The position numbers and the translations under genes are program-made. DNA of 15,374 bases from SIG510 sp045540975 (GTDB lineage: Bacteria > Bacillota > Clostridia > Oscillospirales > JAAYXM01), in contig JAZQIE010000025.1 of assembly GCA_045540975.1 (NCBI GenBank), positions 1 through 15,374 of the forward strand, in the 5' to 3' direction. A model generated the notes under the pieces. That model was not told the origin of the DNA. It worked only from the letters and a program-made list of their open reading frames with translations, and did no database searches. This document shows, in pieces, positions 1 through 7,076 of this stretch. Each line of letters opens with the position of its first letter. Positions within the stretch are counted from its first letter, which is position 1.

Positions 1-239
1 GGCTCCCACAGCGCATCTTCCTTGAAGAGCGGGACATCGTCATTTACTGCTTCCCAATCCGTCATGTCGGTGGTCTTGTAGTAAAGTTCGACATCCAAGT
101 TGCCGGATTTGATGATGTTGTTCACGCTGGAGACAGAGTCAGTAAACCATGCGAAGGTGGAACCCACGAACATGGAGATGCTGACAAGCAGCGCAAGAAC
201 ACTCATCAACAAAGCGGTTTTGGTGTTCTTTTTAATCAT
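1..239 (-). CDS. SipW-dependent TasA-like surface protein, N-terminal part only
   Basis: The first 79 codons of a secreted protein whose 3' end lies beyond the left edge. The ATG at 239 has a GGAGG ribosome binding site at 250-254. The N-terminus is a SipW-type signal peptide: basic MIKKNTK, a hydrophobic core, then FVGSTFAWFTDS, with cleavage expected after the FA of TFAW by analogy with TasA. The mature start reads SVSSVNNIIKSGNLD, almost identical to the three other large substrates in this cassette. The next recognisable piece is the DALWEP segment at the edge, matching the DLWEPG/DRWEPG motif of its paralogues. It lies 33 nt behind the 496-aa gene, so it is surely co-transcribed. A C-terminal beta-helix like its paralogues is likely but cannot be seen. 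The family call is firm; the function is not. Confidence 0.85.
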   Translation of the reverse strand, partial: MIKKNTKTALLMSVLALLVSISMFVGSTFAWFTDSVSSVNNIIKSGNLDVELYYKTTDMTDWEAVNDDVPLFKEDALWE

Positions 240-272
240 TGTGTTTTTTCCTCCAATTTTTTGAGGGTAGTG

Positions 273-1763
273 TTAAGCAATCACACCGTCAACGGTGATA
301 CTGTTGCTTGTGCCGCCATAGTATGCATATGCATCATAAGTGGCATCGGTTTGTGTTAGAGTAGATCCGGTCACCGTGATGGTAGAAACATCGGTACCAT
401 CATCGGAATAAACTGCAAGCACGTGCATATCGGAGGTGAGTGTGCTGTTTTTAACAATAACCTCACCGCCCTTAGATGCGGCAACACAAGTATTCGGGTT
501 TGCAGCATCATAGGTTCCGCCCGCAACAGTGATTTCGCAGTCGTCAACCATCAAAGAGGTCGTCCCGCCTGCTTCAAAGCCAACGTTTGTGACATTGATG
601 GATGCATTCTTTACCGTGACATTGCTGCCGCCGATGATACCCTGCTTTGCAGTGTAAGAACCGCCGTTAATGGTAATGTCACAGTTTCTTGCAAGAGATC
701 CGTCAATGATGAAGCCCTGCGCAGAGGTATCGGTGTAAGTAACATTGTTCAAAACGATGCTCTGCTCAGAGTTTCCGCGCGGCTTAACGAAGGAGCCGTT
801 GTCGGTAGCAGCGTTGATGGTACCACCGTTGATGGTGACCGACGCTTCGCAGTCCAACAGTTTGACAAGTCCGTATGCACCGCACTCGATTTCACCGCCC
901 GCAGCATTGATGATGAAATCACCGGAAACGCTGAATGGACGGGACGTGTTTGCGGAAGCATCGAGTTTCTTGCCGTTTAAGTTGATGACAGCGCCGTCTT
1001 TGACTTCGATGACATCGGTCACAGCAATATCAGCGGAAAGAGAAACCTCTTCGCCCGCTTCCAAAGCTGCTGCGAGTTCAGCTGCGGTTGCAACCGAGGT
1101 GCTATAAGCAGCATCCTTGTCATAATCGTCGCCAAAACTGTCTTCTTCATGCATCTGCTGTGTTGCATTCACAGTGATGCCGAAGGTGATGGACGGCTGT
1201 TGAACATCCAATTTGTGGTTGGCTGCATTACCGACCGATGTCGGCAAGGTGATACCGATGGTGCAGTATGCATAGCCATCGGTCGGAAGCAGAACCTGAT
1301 TGGAAAGAAGTGTCTTTCCGAATTCCGCCGGTGTTAAGCCGGACAGACTGCGGTCTGCAACCTCAACAGTGCCGGTATAGACTTCAAGATAGTCTGACAA
1401 TTTAAACCGTGTATCGCTGACGTTGGTACTTGCCACTTCCTTGACGACATTGGTAGCGACGTTAAGTTTTGCGGCCAAAGAGCCAACATTCTTGATACGG
1501 AGCGTTGCAACAACCGTGTGACCCGGCTCCCACCGATCTTCCTCCTGAAAAACGGAGGTGTCTGCGGTGAGCGGAGCATAGTCACTCATATCCGGTGTCT
1601 TGTACTCAACGGTAATGTCGAGGTTGCCGGATTTGATGATGTTGTTCACGCTGGACACGCTGTCGGCAAACCATGCGTAGGTTGAACCCACGAACATGGA
1701 GATACTGACGAGCAGTGCAAGTACGCTCAGAAGGAGAGCGGACTTAGTGCTTCTTTTTTTCAT
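273..1763 (-). CDS. SipW-dependent TasA-like protein with C-terminal beta-helix repeats (496 aa)
   Basis: A secreted protein. Start ATG at 1763, preceded by AGAAGG at 1774-1779; the in-frame upstream ATG at 1808 has no ribosome binding site and would put 15 polar residues before the signal peptide. Residues 1-31 are a SipW-type signal peptide ending STYAWF. Residues about 32-210 form the TasA-like part shared with its paralogues: DSVSSVNNIIKSGNLD, WEPGHTV, KNVGSLAAKL, KLSDYLEVYTG and PSITFGITVNATQ. From about 220 to the end are Gly/Asn/Thr/Val-rich rungs such as VTINGGTI, ITINGGSY and VTVKNASINV, typical of a right-handed parallel beta-helix. No LPXTG sortase signal or membrane tail is seen, so attachment is probably non-covalent or by assembly. 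It follows the 227-aa gene after a 100-nt gap that holds two hairpins. Likely role (inferred): fibre or matrix component. Confidence 0.85.
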   Translation of the reverse strand: MKKRSTKSALLLSVLALLVSISMFVGSTYAWFADSVSSVNNIIKSGNLDITVEYKTPDMSDYAPLTADTSVFQEEDRWEPGHTVVATLRIKNVGSLAAKLNVATNVVKEVASTNVSDTRFKLSDYLEVYTGTVEVADRSLSGLTPAEFGKTLLSNQVLLPTDGYAYCTIGITLPTSVGNAANHKLDVQQPSITFGITVNATQQMHEEDSFGDDYDKDAAYSTSVATAAELAAALEAGEEVSLSADIAVTDVIEVKDGAVINLNGKKLDASANTSRPFSVSGDFIINAAGGEIECGAYGLVKLLDCEASVTINGGTINAATDNGSFVKPRGNSEQSIVLNNVTYTDTSAQGFIIDGSLARNCDITINGGSYTAKQGIIGGSNVTVKNASINVTNVGFEAGGTTSLMVDDCEITVAGGTYDAANPNTCVAASKGGEVIVKNSTLTSDMHVLAVYSDDGTDVSTITVTGSTLTQTDATYDAYAYYGGTSNSITVDGVIA

Positions 1764-1812
1764 TGAAATAAAGCCTTCTTTCTTTATTCGGTGAAGCGGG
1801 ACCGTCACCGTG

Positions 1813-1853
1813 GTTACCGAAGCCGCGGTAACGCGTTACGGACGTTCCGTAAC
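1813..1853 (-). other. Two tandem intergenic hairpins between substrate genes
   Basis: The 100-nt gap between the 227-aa and 496-aa genes contains two back-to-back perfect stems. One is GTTACGGA/TCCGTAAC (8 bp, 3-nt loop, 1835-1853); the other is GTTACCG/CGGTAAC (7 bp, 6-nt loop, 1813-1832). No U-tract follows, so they are not a standard intrinsic terminator. They may protect or process the mRNA, or block ribosomes or exonucleases. They are not the same element as the repeats at 3196, 5501 and 6974. Confidence 0.6.
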
Positions 1854-1863
1854 AAAGAGTTTC

Positions 1864-2547
1864 TTACAGACCCCAGTAAGTAGCGAAAGCGGTCTGAGCA
1901 TCGGAGCCGGTGTTGTCAGCCTGGAGTGCCTGTGCCTTCACAGTGATGGAGAAGTCTGCACCTGCAAAGGTCATATCCTGCTGTTCAAACTCGCCCGGAA
2001 TGGTAACGTTGTTGAACAGAACAGCGGTCTGATCCTTTGCCAGTTTGTAGTTGTAGTAGTACACATAAGTAACAGTGTCACCGTCAACTACGGTTTCAGC
2101 GTCAACAGCGGTCCATGCAGCAGTATCAACGTCGAGCCAAGTTCTGACATCGTCGGTGATACTCTGATTTGTGCAGCTGTCCTTAATCTTGGTGTACTCG
2201 TCAACAGTGACGAAAACACGGATCCACTGGTCGTAATCACCGGTGTTTTCAACGGTCGGATTCTTAGCGATAACATCGCCCGGAGCGATTTCGGGATATT
2301 CGTTGCCGCCGTGGGTGATGGTAGTGCTACCGTCACCGTCCTGGTCAGCAGTGTCATCACCGTCGTTCTCGTTTTCCCAAACTTCAACAGAGAAATCCGG
2401 AACATTGTCGTTATCACTGTCAGCCACCATAAAACGGTTGGTGATTTCGTCCGCAGCGTTAAACCATGCAAGGGTACCCAGAGAGAGGATTGCTACCAAG
2501 CAGAGTGCAAGAGCTGTGACAAAAACCTTTTTCTTGGACATTTTCAT
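1864..2547 (-). CDS. TasA/camelysin-like SipW-dependent protein with acidic DxDxD motifs (227 aa)
   Basis: A small secreted protein of the TasA/CalY type. The ATG at 2547 has AGGAGG at 2556-2561, spaced 8 nt; the upstream in-frame ATG at 2571 lies before that site. Residues 1-30 are a signal peptide ending LSLGTLAWFN, cleavage expected after LA. Just after come two acidic clusters, D43-x-D45-x-D47 with D51, and D68-x-D70-x-D72-G, which could bind calcium. The core has APGD (88-91), the NTGDYDQWIRVFVTVDEY segment (101-118) and a C-terminal ITVKAQALQADN stretch (201-212) followed by AFATYWGL. It lacks the SVSSVNNII start and the beta-helix of the other substrates, so it is a different subfamily. 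It lies 81 nt behind the SipW gene at 2629-3168, the classical peptidase-substrate pairing. It could be the major fibre subunit; this is inferred. Confidence 0.85.
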   Translation of the reverse strand: MKMSKKKVFVTALALCLVAILSLGTLAWFNAADEITNRFMVADSDNDNVPDFSVEVWENENDGDDTADQDGDGSTTITHGGNEYPEIAPGDVIAKNPTVENTGDYDQWIRVFVTVDEYTKIKDSCTNQSITDDVRTWLDVDTAAWTAVDAETVVDGDTVTYVYYYNYKLAKDQTAVLFNNVTIPGEFEQQDMTFAGADFSITVKAQALQADNTGSDAQTAFATYWGL

Positions 2548-2628
2548 TGTTAGGTCCTCCTTTCTTCCCATATTTATTCCAAATTCATGCTACCGGAATT
2601 CCTACTAAGCAGCACGAATCCAAAATAC

Positions 2629-3168
2629 TTACTCCTTCGCCTCTTCCTCGGACTCCTCTTTGGAAACCGAGACAGGCTCTTCCTTTTTCTTCATCATGTC
2701 GGGCAAGAATACCAGAATGATGAGCACCGCAAGGGTTGCAATGGTGAGATACATTCCCGGCGGGTTTTGGACAAAGTCGGAAACATAGCCGAGCTTCGGA
2801 ATCGCAAAGTGCGGAACACCGATGACATTGTTAAAATGCACCGGAGCACTGTCCGCGATTTCGTTCGCATCACCCTTGGTGTAGAAATGCGAATTTTCCG
2901 CATCAATCGAAACAACGCGGTGGGTCGCAACCACAAGGTCTTCGTTTAAGACAAAGGTGATCGGGTCGCCCACTTCGATGGTGTTGACATCAACAGCCTT
3001 GACGTAAATCAAATCTCCCACGCTGTAAACAGGCTCCATACTGCCGGAAATAACGTTGAATACACGGTATCCCATAATACGCGAGCCCATGAGGAACACA
3101 GCGCAGAGAACGATGAGTGCCACAATCACGGTGCTGACTACATTCCATACCTTTTTTGCAACTGCCAT
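2629..3168 (-). CDS. sipW: Signal peptidase I, SipW type (S26B family, 179 aa)
   Basis: A membrane-bound serine endopeptidase that removes signal peptides of TasA-like proteins on the outer face of the membrane. ATG at 3168 with AGGAGGG at 3179-3185. Residues 9-30 form membrane helix 1. The catalytic Ser43 is in the box SGSMEP, and GDLIYVK follows. His83 in ATHRVV replaces the Lys of standard bacterial signal peptidases, which marks the archaeal/ER-like S26B class (Ser-His). The box TKGDAN (97-102) is intact. Helix 2 is at about 140-158, followed by a short Lys/Glu-rich cytoplasmic tail. The length is usual for SipW. It sits between the 701-aa gene (110 nt upstream) and the 227-aa TasA-like gene (81 nt downstream), so it probably processes the cassette's products. 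Confidence 0.93.
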   Translation of the reverse strand: MAVAKKVWNVVSTVIVALIVLCAVFLMGSRIMGYRVFNVISGSMEPVYSVGDLIYVKAVDVNTIEVGDPITFVLNEDLVVATHRVVSIDAENSHFYTKGDANEIADSAPVHFNNVIGVPHFAIPKLGYVSDFVQNPPGMYLTIATLAVLIILVFLPDMMKKKEEPVSVSKEESEEEAKE

Positions 3169-3195
3169 AAACTAATTTCCCTCCTTACGCCAAAC

Positions 3196-3264
3196 GGCGG
3201 TCGAAGGGCACGAGTTTTTCTCATACCCTTGGATCGCCGCTCGTCCCAGCGGACGGGTCGACGG
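3196..3264 (-). repeat. Intergenic hairpin element, copy A (divergent)
   Basis: The shortest and most divergent of three related elements, each starting about 5-15 nt after a stop codon in this operon. It carries CCGTCGACCCGTCC, then a small stem (3240-3257). Next comes a long stem of 19 pairs (arms 3220-3238 and 3196-3214, AAAAA loop on the minus strand) with two mismatches and two G-U pairs. The outer half of the stem matches copies B and C. The inner half is different in sequence but still pairs. It lacks the GCCGTAAGGCGAGC tail of the other copies. Confidence 0.65.
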
Positions 3265-3278
3265 AAAATTTCAAATGC

Positions 3279-5384
3279 TTACGGTTTTGCGATTTCTTCG
3301 TATGCATCGCCTGCCAGCCATCTGCCAAGGTAGCCGTTGAAGGTACCGCCGGTGATGGTGACGTTTTCTTCGGTGGTCTTCGCATTGCCGCCGCCAAAGT
3401 AGACGTTACCGTTGAAGGTGCCGCCGGTGATGGTGATGTTGGTCTTAGCGAAGCTGTCGCCGTAAGAGTAGGAGTACAGAGCTTCGGTGCCGTTGTTGGA
3501 GCTCAGAGTACCGCCGTTGATGGTCAGATTGACCAGCTTTTCGCTTGCAATGTTGCTGCCCGGGAGATGGACCCAGATTGCGCGCTTACCGGTGATGTTG
3601 CCGCCGTTGACGGTGACGTTGGTCTCAGTGGTAGCGGAGTTTGCAAACATACGGATCGCGACGTTGTTAGAGGAGGTAATGGTACCGCTCTTGACAACCA
3701 GGTCAGCGCCCGGATAGCAGTCGATTGCATAAGATGCGCCGCCTGCCGGGGTATTGTTGATGATGGTTGCGCCGTCGATGACGAGCTCGCCGGAGCAGCT
3801 GATGGTGTTGTTTGCATAAGTCGGGAAGCCTTCAGTACCCCAGTCAACGTCCGGAAGAGTTGCTTCGAAGGTAACGGTACCGTTCTTCAAAGTCAGGCTC
3901 TTGCCTGCGTTAACCTTGATCAGGTTGGAGGTGGAAGAGCTGGTAGCAACGCCGGACAGGGTCTTGCCGTTGAGGTCAAGGACGGTGTCGTCAGCAATGA
4001 CGATCGGCTCATCGGTCAAGCTCATGTTGTTTGCAAGAGTCACGTTTCCGCCTGCCGCCAGAGCATCTTTGAGCTGAGCAGAAGTAGTAACGAAGGAATC
4101 GTCGGAATCAATGTAGTACATGGTTCCGCTCAGATCTGCGGTGGTGTAGTTGATGCCGCTTGCGATATTCACAACTGCGTTTTCAGCCGGCTTGCTCATC
4201 AGCTGCGCCCAAATATCGTAACCGTTCTTTGCGCCTTCAATGATACCGCTGTTATAGTTTACAATACCTTTTTCGGTGCTGTGGTTGTTGAAAATACGAA
4301 CGCCGATGTAGGAACTGTACAGAACAGCGCCGTTCACATTCAGCACAGCTTCGCCGAGGGTGGTGTTGACATCAACAGCGTATGCCATATCGGATCCGCC
4401 GTAGTTAACAACAGAAACACCTTCATTCAGAGTCAAGCTGCCGCCTTCAACCGAGAACGGAGCAATCAGGTTGTTCCATTCCATGTTGGTACCGGTGTGT
4501 TCCATAGAAATGGTACCATCACCGATGACGTTCATATCACCCTTAACGGTGAACGCCGAACGGTTCTTGCCGGATTCGGAAGAAACCGCGGTGATGTCAT
4601 AGCCGTTCAGGTCAAGGAGGGTGCTGCCGTCAGCAGGAACAGTGATTGTAGTATTTGCATCGAGTGCAATGTCGGAAGTGAGCATGACGTTTTCGCCTGC
4701 AGCAATTGCTTCCGCCAGTGCTGCCGCGGTGGAGACACCTGCGATATCGTCATAGTCCGGACCGAAGCTGTCCACTTCATGCATCAGCTGAGTTGCATTG
4801 ACGGTGATGCCGAAGGTGATCTGCGGAGCCGGAGTTCCGGTCTTGTGATTTGCTTCGTTGCCAACGGTGGTCGGCATAGTGATACCAATGACACAGTCAG
4901 TGGTTGCACCCGGAAGCAGTTCAACCGCGTCATCAAACAGGCTTACGCCGAATGCTTTCTTGGTCATACCGGTGAGGTCACGATTGGAAACAAAGGTGGT
5001 ACCGGTGTAAACTTCCAGATAATCGGAGAGCTTAAAGGATGCATCATAAACGTTGGTGCCTGCGATTTCGCTTGCAACGCTGGTTGCAACGTCAAGCTTT
5101 GCAGCAAGGCTGCCCACGTTAGCAACACGAAGAGCAACCACACGGGTGAAGCCCGGTTCCCACAAATCGTCTGTCGGGAAGATGGGTGCTTCGCCAAGGT
5201 CATTCCAGGTGCTGCCGTCCAGGCTGTACTCGACTTCGATGTCGAGGTTGCCGGACTTGATGATGTTGTTTACGCTGGAGACACTGTCTGTAAACCATGC
5301 GAAGGTGGAGCCCACGAACATGGAGATACAGACAAGTAGGCTCAGCGCGCTGAGGGTAAGTCTACTCTTGGTGGTCTTGAACAT
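3279..5384 (-). CDS. SipW-dependent TasA-like protein with two beta-helix modules (701 aa)
   Basis: The largest secreted protein of the cassette. ATG at 5384 with AAGGAGG at 5394-5400; the in-frame ATG at 5489 would read through the intergenic repeat and is rejected. Residues 1-31 are a SipW-type signal peptide (FVGSTFAWFTDS). Residues about 32-215 are the shared TasA-like region, with LWEPGFTRVVAL, NVGSLAAKLDVA, KLSDYLEVYTG and PQITFGITVNATQ. Two similar beta-helix modules follow (about 217-455 and 457-701). Each opens with an ALAEAIAAGENVMLTSDI / QLKDALAAGGNVTLANNM segment and then LLDLNGYDI / VLDLNGKTL. The second ends in rungs such as ITITGGTFNG and VTITGGTFNG. There is no sortase motif. 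The first 10-15 codons, the ribosome binding site and the N-terminal region match the 425-aa gene closely, so the two are duplicates. Likely role: a long surface or fibre protein (inferred). Confidence 0.87.
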   Translation of the reverse strand: MFKTTKSRLTLSALSLLVCISMFVGSTFAWFTDSVSSVNNIIKSGNLDIEVEYSLDGSTWNDLGEAPIFPTDDLWEPGFTRVVALRVANVGSLAAKLDVATSVASEIAGTNVYDASFKLSDYLEVYTGTTFVSNRDLTGMTKKAFGVSLFDDAVELLPGATTDCVIGITMPTTVGNEANHKTGTPAPQITFGITVNATQLMHEVDSFGPDYDDIAGVSTAAALAEAIAAGENVMLTSDIALDANTTITVPADGSTLLDLNGYDITAVSSESGKNRSAFTVKGDMNVIGDGTISMEHTGTNMEWNNLIAPFSVEGGSLTLNEGVSVVNYGGSDMAYAVDVNTTLGEAVLNVNGAVLYSSYIGVRIFNNHSTEKGIVNYNSGIIEGAKNGYDIWAQLMSKPAENAVVNIASGINYTTADLSGTMYYIDSDDSFVTTSAQLKDALAAGGNVTLANNMSLTDEPIVIADDTVLDLNGKTLSGVATSSSTSNLIKVNAGKSLTLKNGTVTFEATLPDVDWGTEGFPTYANNTISCSGELVIDGATIINNTPAGGASYAIDCYPGADLVVKSGTITSSNNVAIRMFANSATTETNVTVNGGNITGKRAIWVHLPGSNIASEKLVNLTINGGTLSSNNGTEALYSYSYGDSFAKTNITITGGTFNGNVYFGGGNAKTTEENVTITGGTFNGYLGRWLAGDAYEEIAKP

Positions 5385-5410
5385 TTGAATGTTCCTCCTT
5401 ATGTAATTTT

Positions 5411-5442
5411 CGGTGCAAATAGCCGCCACTCTGTCTGCACCG
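5411..5442 (-). other. 5'-side hairpin upstream of the 701-aa gene
   Basis: CGGTGCA/TGCACCG, a 7-bp perfect stem with an 18-nt loop, about 10 nt upstream of the AAGGAGG site of the 701-aa gene. The paralogous 425-aa gene has a different hairpin in the comparable place (6927-6955). The rest of the 224-nt gap (5443-5500) shows no promoter that I can support. Weak evidence for function. Confidence 0.4.
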
Positions 5443-5500
5443 CGGGAGGCAGAGTACGGAAGGGGTTGCGCTTGGGACGAATCCCTCATTGTGTGAAAAT

Positions 5501-5600
5501 CCCTTCACTTCCAAAAGGGCTCGCCTTACGGCGATCAAAAGATGCAAAATCCGTTGCATCCTTTGATCGCCGCCCGTCCAAGCGGACGGGTCGACGGATG
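5501..5600 (-). repeat. Intergenic hairpin element, copy B
   Basis: A 100-bp element between the 425-aa and 701-aa genes. In minus-strand order it has CCGTCGA, hairpin 1 CCCGTCC-GCTT-GGACGGG (5573-5590), and hairpin 2, an 18-bp stem (arms 5554-5571 and 5530-5547, 6-nt loop) with one G-U pair in the minus-strand RNA that would be a mismatch on the other strand. A GCCGTAAGGC motif with a GNRA-type GTAA loop follows, and then CCCTT...AAGGG. It aligns with copy C over its whole length with a single one-base gap, in the loop of hairpin 1. Confidence 0.8.
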
Positions 5601-5608
5601 ATTTGAAG

Positions 5609-6886
5609 TTATGCCGCGGGGTTGGTGACAACGTCTGCCGGGATGTCGAGAATGGTATCCGTAGCATCGTTGAGAGCAATGTCAGTACCGCTGGTGGAGT
5701 TGAGCGTGCAACCGTCTGCGATGGTGACCTTGCAGACCGGAGCCTCCAGCTCGCCGTTTTCCTTCCAGTAGTTGGACGGCCAAACAGCAAACTTACTGTT
5801 GATGGTACCTGCGTTCATAATAAAGGTGCCGTTCCAGACAGAAACACCCAGGTCATAGACACCGTTGCCGGAAACGTTGATGGTACCGCCGTTCATGATG
5901 AAGGTAGCACCCGGCTGGACATAAACACCGTAGCAGGAAGCATCAATCGAGCCGCCGCCGACCGAGTCATTCAAAATCAGGGTTGCGCCGCGGCTGACAT
6001 AGATTGCCATGGTGTTTTTGCCGCCGCCATCCTTAGAGGTCAAGGTGTTGCCTGCGAGGTCAAGGCTAACGGTCTTGCCGTCCGGAATGGTGAGTCTTTC
6101 GTTCTTGGTGGAAGAGGTTGCCATGTCAACGTCAGCGGACAGAGTCACTGCACCGCCGGTTGCGAAGACATCCTTCAAAGCCGCGGTATCTGCCGCAGCA
6201 ACTGCTTCCGCATAAGTGGCGTCTTTGTCGTAATCGTTGCCGAAGCTGTCTTCTTCATACATCTGCTGGGTTGCATTGACAGTCACACCGAAGGTGATCT
6301 GCGGAGCATCGGTGCCGGTCTTGTGGTTTGCTTCGTTGCCAACGGTGGTCGGCATGGTGATACCGAGAACAACAATCTGTTCCCCGTTCGGGAGCAGAAC
6401 GGTAGTATCATCAGCAGCAAACAGGCTTGCGCCGAAAGCCGCAGGAGTCATCGCCGCAACGCTTGCGCGGTTGGAGAAATCAACACCTGCAATGGTGTCT
6501 GCGGTGTAGACCTTGAGGTACTGAGAGAGCTTGAAGGTCTCGTCATAAACGTTGGTGCCTTCGGTCTCTGCCACAATGTCTGCAGCGACGTCAAGCTTCG
6601 CAGCAAGGCTGCCCACGTTTTTAACTTTGAGTGCAACTACACGGGTGAAGCCCGGTTCCCACAGGTCATCGACCGGGAAAATCGGATCGGTTGTAGTCAA
6701 CTCATCCCAAGTGCTGCCGTCCAGTGTGTACTCGACTTCGATGTCGAGGTTACCGGACTTGATGATGTTGTTCACGCTGGAAACACTGTCTGTAAACCAT
6801 GCGAAAGTGGAGCCTACGAACATGGAGATACAAACCAGCATTGCAAGCGCGCTGAGCAGAAGTCTGCTCTTGGTGGTTTTGAACAT
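5609..6886 (-). CDS. SipW-dependent TasA-like protein with short beta-helix (425 aa)
   Basis: The first substrate gene after the long SipW-like peptidase. ATG at 6886 with AAGGAGG at 6896-6902; the in-frame ATG at 7180 lies inside the peptidase gene and is rejected. Residues 1-31 are a SipW-type signal peptide beginning MFKTTKSRL and ending STFAWFTDS. The shared TasA-like region follows (SVSSVNNIIKSGNLD, LWEPGFTRVVAL, NVGSLAAKLDVA, PQITFGVTVNATQ). A single C-terminal beta-helix module starts near residue 240 (GGAVTLSADVDM, SLDLAGNTL) with rungs such as FIMNGGTINVSG and FIMNAGTINS. The end, ILDIPADVV, has no anchor. It is the closest relative of the 701-aa gene and looks like a shorter duplicate. 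Secretion by the neighbouring SipW-like enzymes is well supported; the surface role is inferred. Confidence 0.87.
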   Translation of the reverse strand: MFKTTKSRLLLSALAMLVCISMFVGSTFAWFTDSVSSVNNIIKSGNLDIEVEYTLDGSTWDELTTTDPIFPVDDLWEPGFTRVVALKVKNVGSLAAKLDVAADIVAETEGTNVYDETFKLSQYLKVYTADTIAGVDFSNRASVAAMTPAAFGASLFAADDTTVLLPNGEQIVVLGITMPTTVGNEANHKTGTDAPQITFGVTVNATQQMYEEDSFGNDYDKDATYAEAVAAADTAALKDVFATGGAVTLSADVDMATSSTKNERLTIPDGKTVSLDLAGNTLTSKDGGGKNTMAIYVSRGATLILNDSVGGGSIDASCYGVYVQPGATFIMNGGTINVSGNGVYDLGVSVWNGTFIMNAGTINSKFAVWPSNYWKENGELEAPVCKVTIADGCTLNSTSGTDIALNDATDTILDIPADVVTNPAA

Positions 6887-6926
6887 TTGAATGTTCCTCC
6901 TTATGTATTGTCGGCGCGTGGTTTCC

Positions 6927-6955
6927 GCAATCTGTTCCGCCGCGAAACAGACCGC
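6927..6955 (-). other. 5'-side hairpin upstream of the 425-aa gene
   Basis: A 12-bp stem with a 5-nt loop (arms 6944-6955 and 6927-6938), about 25 nt before the ribosome binding site. All pairs form on the minus-strand RNA, three of them as G-U; the other strand would have three mismatches. This favours an RNA rather than a DNA role. No intrinsic-terminator U-tract follows. Confidence 0.5.
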
Positions 6956-6973
6956 AGGGATGATGGTTCCCTC

Positions 6974-7074
6974 CCCTTCATTTCCAAAAGGGCTCGCCTT
7001 ACGGCAATCAAAAGATGCAAACACCGTTACACCCTTTGATCGCCGCCCGTCCGTTTCGGACGGGACGACGGATG
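6974..7074 (-). repeat. Intergenic hairpin element, copy C
   Basis: A 101-bp element between the long SipW-like gene and the 425-aa gene, starting just after the peptidase stop codon. Hairpin 1 is CCCGTCC with GGACGGG (7046-7064). Hairpin 2 has arms 7027-7044 and 7003-7020 and forms 18 pairs on the minus-strand RNA, four of them G-U. On the plus strand those four would be A-C mismatches. The GCCGTAAGGCGAGC tail is as in copy B. Confidence 0.8.
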
Positions 7075-7076
7075 TG

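Noticed and set aside
1810..2553. 247-codon open frame on the plus strand
   Set aside because: Antisense shadow of the 227-aa TasA-like gene.
3567..5339. 590-codon open frame on the plus strand
   Set aside because: It is antisense to the 701-aa beta-helix gene, has no ribosome binding site or recognisable domain, and is Cys/Asn/Val-rich in the way expected from reading the biased codons of the true gene backwards.
5411..5600. Intergenic elements as intrinsic terminators that would split the operon
   Set aside because: Strong stems are present but no run of U follows them. Partial termination is possible but cannot be claimed.
5603..7039. 478-codon open frame on the plus strand
   Set aside because: Antisense shadow of the 425-aa gene; its sequence resembles the 3567-5339 shadow only because the two real genes are duplicates.
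3196..7074. CRISPR-like repeat series in the operon gaps
   Set aside because: Three palindromic copies 1.5-2 kb apart with genes between them, no spacers and no cas genes.
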